Translations under genes and position numbers: made by a program
Part shown: one piece after another, positions 49,419 to 57,996 of the stretch
How the letters are laid out: every line of letters begins with the position of its first letter
Numbering within the stretch: the stretch's first letter is position 1
Source: Pseudomonas parafulva
Lineage (GTDB): Bacteria; Pseudomonadota; Gammaproteobacteria; Pseudomonadales; Pseudomonadaceae
Reading direction: 5' to 3'
Assembly: GCF_002021815.1 (NCBI RefSeq)
Contig: NZ_CP019952.1
Coordinates: 1,581,001-1,645,000, forward strand
Length of the DNA stretch: 64,000 bases
The notes under the pieces: model-generated
What the model saw: the letters and a program-made list of their open reading frames with translations, nothing else
What the model was told of the DNA's origin: nothing
The model's database searches: none

Positions 49419-51002
49419 TCAAACCACCCTGAAACGGTGGGTGCCATCGCGGCCGAGCTGATCGACCAAGCCAAATTCCCAATCCAGATATCCCTGCATG
49501 GCCTCCCGGGGATTGTCCGTGCCTTCGTAAGGTCGTCGGTAGCGATCGCTACGCGGCACGGCAAGCCGTGACTCACCGCTCTCCAGCGGATTCCCGGCAG
49601 CGATCCACTGTGCAGTGCCGCCTTCAAGCAGGTAGACGGGCGTGCGCGTGAGGGCTTCGAGGTCACGGGCGGCGAAGCGTGCCAGCAGGCCGCTGCCGCA
49701 GGTCAGCACAAACCGGCTTGCCTGTGGCACGTTTTCCAAGACTTTCGGCAGTTGGGCACGGATGGCCCAATAGGCACCTGGGATGTGGCGATTAACGTAG
49801 TTGGCGCTGGTGGTGAAATCGAGCAATACGGTATCGCCTTCTTCCAACCAGGCTGCCAGTTGCTCCACCTCAACCGTGCTGACCGGTGGTAACGCTGGCA
49901 ACGGTGGCTGCCACTGGCCGGTGGCGGTGAAGTCAGCAGCGTGCAAACCGTCGAGTACTGCCACCTGCCAGCCCATCTGCGCCAGCCACGAGGCCGTCAT
50001 GTTCGCGCGCACGCCGTCGTCATCGACCAGCACGACTCTCGCGCCACGTACACTGGCGACGTGGTCGGTTTCCTGTACCAGCTGGCCACCTGGCACCGAG
50101 CGGCTACCTGGCAGGTGGCCTGAGCCATATTCCTCGGGCGTGCGCACATCCAACAGGTAAGTGGTGCGGCTGGTATCAGCCTGCCATTGGGCAAGCCCGG
50201 CGCGGTCGATCCTCAGGACACCGGCACGGTCGGCCACTGCGCGAGCCTTGACTCCAGCCTGGGCCTGGGTGCCTGCCTCGACTTCGCTGAAGCGTCGCTG
50301 CTGGCCGTGGGCCAACTGCTGGCCCGCCAGCGTCCAGCCGATGGTACCGTTGCGCAGCGCTGCCACGGGGTTGGGGATGCCCGCATTGACCAATGATTGA
50401 GTGCCGATGATGCTGCGAGTACGGCCAGCACAATTGACGATCACCTGGGTGCTCGGGTCCGGTGCCAGCTCAGCCACCCGCAGCACCAGCTCGGCGCCAG
50501 GTACGCTGACACTGCCCGGGATGCTCATGGTCTGGTATTCATCGAAGCGGCGCGCGTCCAGCACCACCACGTTGGCTTCTTGCTCCAGCAACGCCTGTAC
50601 CTGCTCGGCGCTCAGCGATGGCGTGTGCCGCACACTTTCCACCAGTTCACCAAAGGCCTTGCTTGGTACATTCACGTCGCGGAACAGCTCCCCACCTGCA
50701 GCCTCCCAGCCGGCCAGTCCCCCTTCAAGAAGCGCCACGTCGCTGTAGCCCAGTGACCGTAGCCGCTGCAAGGCTTCTGCTGCCAGGCCCTCGCCGTTGT
50801 CGTATACGGTGATGGCGGTGTCTGCCCGCGGCACTCTGGCCAGCACTTCCAACTCCAGTTTTGACAGGGGAATGTTGGCCGCAAACAGGGGGTGGGCTTG
50901 GGCAAAGGGGGCTTCTTCGCGCACGTCGATCAGGGCTAGCTCTTCTTGCGCCAGGAGGGCACGGCGGATGTCTTGGTAGTGGCGTGTGCTGACGGTGCTC
51001 AT
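49419..51002 (-). CDS. four-domain rhodanese-like sulfurtransferase
   Basis: This 527-residue protein consists of four rhodanese-homology domains. Each has the repeated LLDVR/D and G...P landmarks: domain 1 ALIDVREEAPF, 2 VVLDARRFDEYQ, 3 YLLDVRTPEEYGSGHLPGS, 4 VLLDFTTSANYVNRHIPGA. An active-site cysteine is present only in domain 2 (Cys191, VIVNCAGRTRSIIG) and domain 4 (Cys435, LTCGSGLLARFA); domains 1 and 3 have Asp/Gly loops there and are probably structural. It would carry sulfane sulfur as a persulfide in the cytoplasm. Its start overlaps the thiol dioxygenase stop by 4 bases, so sulfur handling by the two is coupled. Confidence 0.9.
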   Translation of the reverse strand: MSTVSTRHYQDIRRALLAQEELALIDVREEAPFAQAHPLFAANIPLSKLELEVLARVPRADTAITVYDNGEGLAAEALQRLRSLGYSDVALLEGGLAGWEAAGGELFRDVNVPSKAFGELVESVRHTPSLSAEQVQALLEQEANVVVLDARRFDEYQTMSIPGSVSVPGAELVLRVAELAPDPSTQVIVNCAGRTRSIIGTQSLVNAGIPNPVAALRNGTIGWTLAGQQLAHGQQRRFSEVEAGTQAQAGVKARAVADRAGVLRIDRAGLAQWQADTSRTTYLLDVRTPEEYGSGHLPGSRSVPGGQLVQETDHVASVRGARVVLVDDDGVRANMTASWLAQMGWQVAVLDGLHAADFTATGQWQPPLPALPPVSTVEVEQLAAWLEEGDTVLLDFTTSANYVNRHIPGAYWAIRAQLPKVLENVPQASRFVLTCGSGLLARFAARDLEALTRTPVYLLEGGTAQWIAAGNPLESGESRLAVPRSDRYRRPYEGTDNPREAMQGYLDWEFGLVDQLGRDGTHRFRVV

Positions 51003-51607
51003 CGGGCAGGGTTCTCTTTGGACAGGTCCCAGATATTGGGCAGGTGGGCATTGGAGTAGCCGGAGATGAAGGGTTTTTCGCTTCCGTCCACGGTGTACAC
51101 GGCGCGCGTGACGGCCCCGATGTTGGCGCCGTAGACGTGAATGCTGATCGACACCTGGTCGGCGAAGGCATTGCTGACTTGATGGATGTCCCCAAGGGCC
51201 GGCGATACCGCTTCGACCTGGCCAGGCTCTAGGCGTACCGGCGCGCCCTCGGTCTGCAACGCACCGTATGCACCGCGCGCGAAGCCTTGAGCGAGCTCAG
51301 CGCCACGCAGCATGCCGATCAGGCCCCAGACGCGATGGTCATGGATGGGGGTGCGCTGCCCGGGGCCCCAGACGAAGCTGACCACCGAGAAGCGTTGGCG
51401 TGAGTCACAGTGCAGCAGGTATTGCTGATAACGCTCTGGATCGGGTTGGGCAAGATCGACTGGCAGCCAGTCGTCATGGACTACCAATTCAGCCAGCAGA
51501 TGCTTGCCCCGATCAAGCAGGGTTATCTCGTCAGGCTGTTGGTCGAGCAATGTGGCGAATTGGTCGATAAAGCGGCGCAGGCGCTCCGGGCGAAGGGGGT
51601 GGGGCAT
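50999..51607 (-). CDS. thiol dioxygenase, 3-mercaptopropionate dioxygenase type
   Basis: This 202-residue cupin of the cysteine dioxygenase family oxidises a thiol to a sulfinate with O2 and non-haem iron. Iron ligands are His89 and His91 (TPIHDHRVWG) and His142 (GDIHQVSN); His157 and Tyr159 (SIHVYGANIG) complete the site. The Gln at residue 62, where animal cysteine dioxygenase has Arg, and the close likeness to P. aeruginosa PA2602 suggest preference for 3-mercaptopropionate. It overlaps the rhodanese gene by 4 bases, a pairing also found in P. aeruginosa. It is divergent from the SsuA-like gene across an AT-rich region. Confidence 0.88.
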   Translation of the reverse strand: MPHPLRPERLRRFIDQFATLLDQQPDEITLLDRGKHLLAELVVHDDWLPVDLAQPDPERYQQYLLHCDSRQRFSVVSFVWGPGQRTPIHDHRVWGLIGMLRGAELAQGFARGAYGALQTEGAPVRLEPGQVEAVSPALGDIHQVSNAFADQVSISIHVYGANIGAVTRAVYTVDGSEKPFISGYSNAHLPNIWDLSKENPAR

Positions 51608-51904
51608 GGGTCAGGCTCGGTGGTCCAGGATTTGAAAGACCCTAACAAATCGGTAATATATTCGCAAAATGCAAAATAGTAATAACCTAATATGTAAATT
51701 GAGAATATAAAGATTAGGGGGTTTGCGCTTGCGCAAAAGATGAATCTTGCATGAGGTTATGCCTAAAGCGCATTTCACAAGCTGATATTTGCGCATTAGA
51801 TTATAAAAAACTGAATGTTAATGCTTTGAAGCTATAACCTGACCACCGGCCAGACCGCACGCGCGGATCGCCTCACATCCCCTAATGGGTCTACGGAGAC
51901 GAAC
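51608..51904. promoter_or_regulatory. AT-rich divergent promoter region of the sulfur cluster
   Basis: This 297-base gap is markedly AT-rich compared with the window. It contains a palindrome TTTGCGC-TT-GCGCAAA (51722-51737), further GCGCA motifs at 51765-51775 and 51788-51795, and ATAACCT three times (two direct near 51686 and 51834, one inverted near 51754). Such symmetrical sites are what a LysR-type regulator could bind to control both divergent units. No exact promoter could be assigned; TATAAC at 51833-51838 is a candidate -10. Confidence 0.5.
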
Positions 51905-52861
51905 GTGCGCTATCTCAAACACCTGACAGCCACCGTGCTGGCCACAACCTTCAGCCTCGCCGCCGCTGCCCAGGCGCTGGTCGTGGGCGATCAGAGCTAC
52001 AACGCCCGCGCCGTCATGGAAGCCGCCGGCGTGCTGGACAATCTGCCCTATTCACTGGAGTGGAAGCAGTTCACCGCAGGCTCGCCGGTGGCCGAGGCGC
52101 TCAATGTTGGCAGTCTGGACATCGGCTTGCTCGGCGATGCGCCGCCGCTGTTTCTGGGCGCCCTGGGGGCGCCGATCAAGGTGATCGCCGTCAGTCGGCA
52201 GAACCTTGCGGGGGTGGCCATCCTGGTGCGCAAGGACTCGCCGATACGTAGCCTCCAGGATCTACGCGGCAAACGCGCCGCAATCTGGAAAGGTTCGTGG
52301 AGCCAGCAACTGCTGTTCAGTGCCTTGGACAAGGCCGGCGTGCCCCGCGATACCCTCCAGCTGCGCTACCTCAGTGCACTGGACGCCTCCCATGCGTTGG
52401 ATGGCGCAGCTGTGGATGTGATCGCTACCTGGGAGCCCTATGTCACCCAGCAGGAGCGCCAAGGTGCTCGGGTACTGGCTACCGCCGAGGGTGTGATACC
52501 GGCGCAAAGTTTCGTGGTCGCCAACAGCCAGGCCGTGGAGCACAAGCGTGCGCAGATAGCCGACTTCCTCGAGCGCCTGAAAAAAGCCCGGGAGTGGGCT
52601 CTGAGCGACCCTGCCCATACCGAAGCCTATGCCGACGCCTGGGCTCAGCGCACCCGCGCCGATCGAGACATCGCCCGCGTATGGTTCGCCCGCGCGCGCA
52701 CTGACCTTGCGCCACTGGACCAGCAGGTGATCGCCGACGCGCAGAAAACCGTGGAGTTCTTCGCAGGATTGGGCCTGATCAAGGCCTATCCGGCGGCAGA
52801 CCTGTTCGACACCTCGTTTGGTGCGGCCTTGGCGGGCCACGCTTCGACCGCAATTGACTGA
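51905..52861 (+). CDS. SsuA/TauA-like substrate-binding protein, orphan
   Basis: This 318-residue periplasmic binding protein has a signal peptide (MRYLKHLTATVLATTFSLAAAAQA) and the aliphatic sulfonate binding-protein fold: AGSPVAEALNVGSLDIGLLGDAPPLF, GVAILVRKDSPIRSLQDLRGKRAAIWKGSWSQQLL and VIATWEPYV. It should bind a sulfonate or similar compound in the periplasm. The start is the GTG at 51905, with GGAG 10 bases upstream. No SsuB/SsuC-type permease or ATPase lies beside it, so it would need a transporter elsewhere. The monooxygenase gene follows after 9 bases. Confidence 0.88.
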   Translation: MRYLKHLTATVLATTFSLAAAAQALVVGDQSYNARAVMEAAGVLDNLPYSLEWKQFTAGSPVAEALNVGSLDIGLLGDAPPLFLGALGAPIKVIAVSRQNLAGVAILVRKDSPIRSLQDLRGKRAAIWKGSWSQQLLFSALDKAGVPRDTLQLRYLSALDASHALDGAAVDVIATWEPYVTQQERQGARVLATAEGVIPAQSFVVANSQAVEHKRAQIADFLERLKKAREWALSDPAHTEAYADAWAQRTRADRDIARVWFARARTDLAPLDQQVIADAQKTVEFFAGLGLIKAYPAADLFDTSFGAALAGHASTAID

Positions 52862-52870
52862 AGGTTCCCC

Positions 52871-54190
52871 ATGAGCAAACGACAGATCAAACTCGGCGCG
52901 CTGACCATGGGATGCGGTGGTCCGGGGCGGCATAACCTGTGGCTTGACCCCGAGCTGCCCGCAGACGCCAGCGTCAATATTGATTGGTACATCGACATCG
53001 CTCGTCAGGCAGAGGCCGCGCTGTTCGACCTGATGTTCATTGTCGACAGCCAGTTCATCACCGAAGGTTCACCCTCGCACTACCTCAATCGCCTGGAGCC
53101 GCTGACGCTTCTGTCCGCGCTGGCGGTCAGCACTCGCCACATCGGCCTGGTCGGCACGCTTACCACGTCCTACAACGCGCCATTCAACGTCGCCCGCCGG
53201 CTCGCCTCCCTGGACCTGATCAGCAAAGGCCGAGCCGGCTGGAACGTGGTCACCAGCGGCGATGCCGGCACGGCAGGCAACTACGGCCTGGATGAGCACT
53301 ATGACTACGACACCCGCTACGCCCGCGCCCAGGAGCATGTAGAGGTGGTGCAAGGCCTGTGGCATTCCTATGAGGAGGATGCCTTCCCACGCGAGCGGGC
53401 CAGTGGCCGTTTTCTGGACCCCTCGAAGCTGCATCGTCTGGATCACAAAGGGGAACACTTCTCGGTCGAGGGCCCTTTGAACATTCAGCGCTCGCCCCAG
53501 GGGCAGCCGGTGATATTCCAGGCGGGCGATTCCGAGCAGGGCCGCGACCTGGGCGCCGCCACTGCCGATGTGGTATTCACCCACGCCGCCAGCATCGAGC
53601 AGGGGCAGGCGTTCTACCGGGACATCAAGGGCCGTGCCCAGCGCTTGGGGCGGGACCCGGAGCAATTGCTGGTGCTGCCGGGGGCGGAGATCTACGTAGG
53701 CGATACCGACGAAGCTGCCCGAGAGATCGAACGTCACTACCATCAGGTCGACCACAGCTTCGAACTGGCCCTCAAAGAGTTCGGGCGCAATTTTGGGTGG
53801 CATGATTTCAGTCAGTACGACCTGGACGCACCCTTCCCGCAGCAGAGTCTGGACTACGCGCGCAGCAGTTTTTACACCAACGCCAAGCGCATTGCCGACC
53901 AAGCCCGTGAGAAAGGCTTCAGCTTGCGCCAGGCGGTGGAATTCGGGCGTCAGCTGCGCCCGGGCGCGTTCGTGGGGTCGCCCTCGACCGTAGCGGCCAA
54001 GATGGCCGAGTGGTTCGAAGCCAGGGCCCTGGACGGTTTCAACATCTACATTGGGCACCCTGGGCAATTTCGCCGCTTTACCCAGCAGGTAGTACCGTTG
54101 CTGCAAGAGCGCGGGATCTATCGCACGGCTTATGAAGGCAGCACGTTGCGCGAAAGCCTTGGGCTGACCATCCCGCGGTTCAACCGGTAG
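52871..54190 (+). CDS. NtaA/SnaA/DszA-family FMNH2-dependent monooxygenase
   Basis: This 439-residue luciferase-like monooxygenase is of the NtaA/DszA/SoxA group. Hallmarks are KLGALTMGCGGPGRHNLWLDPELP at the start, NRLEPLTLLSALAVSTRHIGLVGTLTTSYNAPFNVARRLASLDLISKGRAGWNVVTS, the segment NYGLDEHYDYDTRYARAQEHVEVVQGLWHSYE and GFNIYIGHPGQFRRFTQQVVPLLQERG at the end. Family members oxidise organosulfur or amine compounds with FMNH2 from a separate reductase; no flavin reductase gene is nearby. It is cotranscribed with the SsuA-like protein. Substrate unknown. Confidence 0.9.
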   Translation: MSKRQIKLGALTMGCGGPGRHNLWLDPELPADASVNIDWYIDIARQAEAALFDLMFIVDSQFITEGSPSHYLNRLEPLTLLSALAVSTRHIGLVGTLTTSYNAPFNVARRLASLDLISKGRAGWNVVTSGDAGTAGNYGLDEHYDYDTRYARAQEHVEVVQGLWHSYEEDAFPRERASGRFLDPSKLHRLDHKGEHFSVEGPLNIQRSPQGQPVIFQAGDSEQGRDLGAATADVVFTHAASIEQGQAFYRDIKGRAQRLGRDPEQLLVLPGAEIYVGDTDEAAREIERHYHQVDHSFELALKEFGRNFGWHDFSQYDLDAPFPQQSLDYARSSFYTNAKRIADQAREKGFSLRQAVEFGRQLRPGAFVGSPSTVAAKMAEWFEARALDGFNIYIGHPGQFRRFTQQVVPLLQERGIYRTAYEGSTLRESLGLTIPRFNR

Positions 54191-54272
54191 ACCCCAGACA
54201 CCCACACGCGGGTATGGGATGACGCCCAGGCGGGTCGGGCACTGTTTGACAGCGCTCGAACCCGCGTACACC

Positions 54273-55373
54273 CTAGCCCAAGCGTGTCTGGCGCTGCGCC
54301 TCGAATCGCTCCACCTGCTGACGAATGCGCGGAATCAGGTCCTGGCCGTATTCCACTGCATCGCGCAGCTGCTCGAACCCCCGAAACAGGAACGTGCTCA
54401 CGCCCAATTCGTAGTAGGCCAGCGCGGCCTCGGCCACTTGCTCGGCGGTGCCCACCAAGGACGTGGAATTGCCGGCCCCGCCGCCCAGGGCTGCGATCTC
54501 GGTCCACAGCCGGGTGTCATGCACTTTGCGTTCCTTGGCGAGCTGAACCAGGCGCTCGGACCCTGCATTGCTCTTGCCGAAGTTCTTTTCGCGGCGGTTG
54601 CCTTGACGGATGCCGATAGTGTTCTGGGCGTCGGCCAGAATGCGCTCGGCACGCGCCCAGGCTTCTGCTTCTGTGGCGCCGAGGATCGGGCGCAGCGACA
54701 GGCTGAAGCGAATGTGATGTTCTCGCCCGTAGCGGGCTGCAGCCTTGCGCACCTGTCTAATGCGCTCGCGCACTTGCGCCAGTGGCTCGCCCCACATCAT
54801 GTACACATCGGCGTGCTTGGCCGCGACCTCCACTGCTGCCTCCGAGGCGCCCGAGAAGTAGACGGGTAATTTGCCGACGGGCTTGACCAGTGTGAGGTTG
54901 TCTTCAACTTGGTAATGGGTGCCGTGATGATCGAAGGCAGTGCGCTGCGTCCAGGTGTTGTGCATCACCTCCAGGTACTCGTCGGTGCGGGCGTAGCGGG
55001 CATCCTTGTCCAGATAGTCGCCGTCGCGCTGCAGGTCACCGCTGTCGCCGCCCGTGATCACGTTGATCGCGGCGCGGCCACCGCTCAATTGGTCGAGGGT
55101 GGCGAACTGCCGGGCGGCGAAGGTGGGCGCCTGAAAACCGGGCCTATGCGCCACCAGAAGGCCAATGCGGTCGGTCAGCGCAGCGACGTAGCTGGCCAGG
55201 ATCATCGAGTCCGGCGCACTGGTGCTGACCGCCAGCAGCGCTTTGTCGAAACCGGCGTATTCCTGCGCCTGGGCGAATGCCTTGATAAACGCCAGATCGA
55301 CAAGCGGGCCACGGGGCGCTTGCGATTCACTGCTTTCCTGAGGGCCGATCAGGCCGATGAATTCGAGGGTCAT
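54273..55373 (-). CDS. SsuD-like alkanesulfonate monooxygenase family protein
   Basis: This 366-residue LLM-class flavin monooxygenase is close to SsuD/MsuD. VAHRPGFQAPTFAARQFATLDQLSGGRAAINVITGGD (near residue 85) is the family core, with DARYARTDEYLEVMHNTW and PVYFSGASEAAVEVAAKHADVYMMWGEPL following. SsuD cleaves sulfonates to sulfite and aldehyde using FMNH2. The start at 55373 with GGAG upstream is chosen over the ATG at 55415. It is the last gene of the minus-strand series and is separated from the ATPase gene by 91 bases. It is convergent with the NtaA-type gene. Confidence 0.9.
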   Translation of the reverse strand: MTLEFIGLIGPQESSESQAPRGPLVDLAFIKAFAQAQEYAGFDKALLAVSTSAPDSMILASYVAALTDRIGLLVAHRPGFQAPTFAARQFATLDQLSGGRAAINVITGGDSGDLQRDGDYLDKDARYARTDEYLEVMHNTWTQRTAFDHHGTHYQVEDNLTLVKPVGKLPVYFSGASEAAVEVAAKHADVYMMWGEPLAQVRERIRQVRKAAARYGREHHIRFSLSLRPILGATEAEAWARAERILADAQNTIGIRQGNRREKNFGKSNAGSERLVQLAKERKVHDTRLWTEIAALGGGAGNSTSLVGTAEQVAEAALAYYELGVSTFLFRGFEQLRDAVEYGQDLIPRIRQQVERFEAQRQTRLG

Positions 55374-55464
55374 TGGGGTGATACTCCTGCTCCAGTGGGG
55401 AAGACGCCAAGCCATGTGGCTTGACAGGCGTTAGGTAGTGCAGTGGACGGGCGCGGCGCAGTGG

Positions 55465-57084
55465 TCAGATCGCTACCGGCAGCACGCTGCGCGAGTGCCC
55501 TGGTATGGCCTGGATCAGTGCCCGCGTGTAGGCGCTGGCGGGTCGGCCGAACACCTCTGCGGCCGGGCCCTGTTCGACGACCTGCCCGTGTTGCAGCACC
55601 AGCACGTGGTCGGCCATGCTTGCCACCACTGCCAGGTCGTGAGAGACCAGCACGTAGGCCATGCCCAGGTCGCGCTGTAGTTCTGAGAGCAGGGCAAGAA
55701 TCTGTGCCTGCACCGACACATCCAAGGCACTGACCGGTTCGTCCAGCAGCAGTAGATCCGGCTCCAGTGCCAGGGCTCGGGCAATGGCCACGCGCTGGCG
55801 CTGGCCACCTGACAGCTCATGCGGCAGGCGATCCAGGAAATGCACAGGCAGGTGCACCTTGGCGATCAATTCCCGCGCCCTGCGCTCCAGTGCCTCACCT
55901 TTGCCCAGGCCGAACGACACCAGCGGCTCGACGATGCTGTCGTACACGGTGAAGCGTGGATCCAGCGCGGCAAACGGGTTCTGTTGCACCAGCTGGATGC
56001 GCCTGCGTAAGGGACGCAGCTGCTGCCAACTCAATGCGCTGACAGGTTGCCCTGCCAATTCCACATGGCCTTGGCTCGGCGTTTCCAGCCCCAAAGCAAT
56101 ACGCAGCGCTGTGCTTTTACCCGAGCCAGACTCGCCTACGATGGCCAAGGTCTGGCCCGCGTGCACGGTAAGGTTCAGGTCATGCAGGGCGGTGAACGGG
56201 CTGGGCTGCCCAGGCAAGACAAAGCGTTTGCAGATGTTGTGCAGCCGAAGCAGGGGAGGCTTATCGGTTGGCAAGACGGCGCTGCGTCGCGACACGAAGG
56301 CGGGCGCTGCCGCCAGCAGTTCACGGGTGTAGGGCTGCTGCGCACCCCAGAGAATCTGCCTGGGCGAGGCGTGCTCGATGAGCTTGCCGTGCTTCATTAC
56401 CAGCAGGCGGTCAGCACGGTCGCACGCCATGCCCAGGTCATGGGTGATGATTAGCAGCGAGATGCCGCGCTCGGCCGTCAGGTGTTGCAGGTGGTCGAGG
56501 ATCCGCCGCTGCACCGTGACATCCAGGGCGCTGGTGGGTTCGTCAGCCACGATCAACTTGGGCTCGCCGGCCAGCGCGATGGCAATCAGTACCCGCTGGC
56601 GCATGCCACCGGACAACTCGTGGGGGTACTGGCGAGCGCGCTGCGCGGGCTGGTCCAGACCTACCTGGGCCAGCAGAGCCTGAATGTCTGTGGCCAGGCC
56701 GGGATAACGACGGCCTCGGGCCAACACCAGTGCTTCACCGATCTGCTGGCCGATGCGCAGGGTAGGGTTGAGGCTGACCATTGGATCCTGCGGCACCAAG
56801 GCAATGGTGCGCCCACGCAAGCGGCGCCTGGTGCGCTCGTCAGCCTGGGCCACATCGACCCCGTCCACCCACAACTGACCTTGATCGATCTGGGCGCTGA
56901 TCGGCAGTAGGCCGAGCAGGGCGTTGGCGAGGGTCGACTTGCCGGAGCCAGACTCCCCGACAATAGCCAGTGTTTCGCCTTTGGCCAGGCTGAACGAAAG
57001 CTGGCTCACGGCCTGGGTGCGCTGCCCTGCAACGGCGTAGCTGATGGTCAGGTTGCGCACCTTGACCAAGGGTTGCTGGCTCAT
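55465..57084 (-). CDS. fused double ATPase of dipeptide-type ABC importer
   Basis: This 539-residue protein carries two oligopeptide-type (DppD/DppF, OppD/OppF) ATPase domains in one chain. Domain 1 (residues ~7-260): [36 protein letters not shown]. Domain 2 (~275-535): [49 protein letters not shown]. Both domains keep all ATPase motifs. Its start overlaps the DppC-like permease stop by 4 bases, and it powers the importer with the two permeases and the lipoprotein upstream. Confidence 0.93.
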   Translation of the reverse strand: MSQQPLVKVRNLTISYAVAGQRTQAVSQLSFSLAKGETLAIVGESGSGKSTLANALLGLLPISAQIDQGQLWVDGVDVAQADERTRRRLRGRTIALVPQDPMVSLNPTLRIGQQIGEALVLARGRRYPGLATDIQALLAQVGLDQPAQRARQYPHELSGGMRQRVLIAIALAGEPKLIVADEPTSALDVTVQRRILDHLQHLTAERGISLLIITHDLGMACDRADRLLVMKHGKLIEHASPRQILWGAQQPYTRELLAAAPAFVSRRSAVLPTDKPPLLRLHNICKRFVLPGQPSPFTALHDLNLTVHAGQTLAIVGESGSGKSTALRIALGLETPSQGHVELAGQPVSALSWQQLRPLRRRIQLVQQNPFAALDPRFTVYDSIVEPLVSFGLGKGEALERRARELIAKVHLPVHFLDRLPHELSGGQRQRVAIARALALEPDLLLLDEPVSALDVSVQAQILALLSELQRDLGMAYVLVSHDLAVVASMADHVLVLQHGQVVEQGPAAEVFGRPASAYTRALIQAIPGHSRSVLPVAI

Positions 57085-57995
57085 CGGGCATGCTCCTCGG
57101 CGCTACGCGCCAGGTGATTGAGGCTGAACACCACGGCCACCACGAACAGCCCCGGCAGCAGGGATACCCACGGCGCTGTAACGAGAAAATGGCGCCCGTT
57201 GGCGATCAGCGTGCCCCACTCAGCAGCGGGCGGCGCTGCGCCGAAGCCCAGAAAGCTGAGCCCAGCGGTGGCCAGGATCGCGGCGCCAAAGTCCAGGGTG
57301 GCCAGTACCGCCACCGGGCCCCACGCATTGGGCAGTACGTGGCGCATCAGGGTGCGCGTCCAACTGGCGCCGGCTAGGCGCGCCGCTTCGACGTACGCCA
57401 GCGATTTGATGCGCAGCACCTCGGCGCGGGTCGTGCGGGCGAAGCCTGGAATGATCCCGACACCCACCGCAACGGCCACGGGCACCGTGCCAAAGCCGAT
57501 GGCCGTGACGATCGCCAGCGCCAACAGCAAGCCGGGTAGGGCAAGCAAGACGTCGATCAGGCGCATCAGGGCTGCATCCAGGTGCCCTCCGGCAAATCCC
57601 GCCAGTACGCCAAGGCCAAGGCCGCCCACCAGGGCGATGGCCACTGCCAGCAATGCCGCCATCACCGACAGGCGCGCGCCATACACCACCCGCGTGTACA
57701 GGTCGCGGCCCAACTCGTCGGTACCGAACCAATGCACCAGGTTTGGAGGCGTGAGCTTGTCGGCGGGTGCCGTGGCGTAGGGGTCGAAACTGGTGAGCAG
57801 CTGAGGTGCCAGTGCGGCAAATAAAGCGAACAAGACGATCAGCAGCGCCAGGCTGAAGCCAGGGCGGCGCAACAGCGGCGTCAAGGCGCGATGGACGCGC
57901 TGATACCGCGTGCGTCGTTCCCAGATGCGGCGTGTGCACGGCTCATCGCTGGTTGAGGCGGCGTCGGGTGCGATCAGGGGAATATCCATGGTCAT
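57081..57995 (-). CDS. DppC-like permease
   Basis: This 304-residue inner-membrane permease of the dipeptide/nickel importer family has an N-terminal cytoplasmic stretch, a helix (LALLIVLFALFAALAPQLL), the conserved FGTDELGRDLYTRVVYGARLSV motif, and five further helices. The cytoplasmic coupling segment EAARLAGASWTRTLMRHVLPNAWGPVAVL is the EAA loop that meets the ATPase. It pairs with the DppB-like permease, ending 2 bases upstream of this start. Confidence 0.92.
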   Translation of the reverse strand: MTMDIPLIAPDAASTSDEPCTRRIWERRTRYQRVHRALTPLLRRPGFSLALLIVLFALFAALAPQLLTSFDPYATAPADKLTPPNLVHWFGTDELGRDLYTRVVYGARLSVMAALLAVAIALVGGLGLGVLAGFAGGHLDAALMRLIDVLLALPGLLLALAIVTAIGFGTVPVAVAVGVGIIPGFARTTRAEVLRIKSLAYVEAARLAGASWTRTLMRHVLPNAWGPVAVLATLDFGAAILATAGLSFLGFGAAPPAAEWGTLIANGRHFLVTAPWVSLLPGLFVVAVVFSLNHLARSAEEHAR

Positions 57996-57996
57996 C

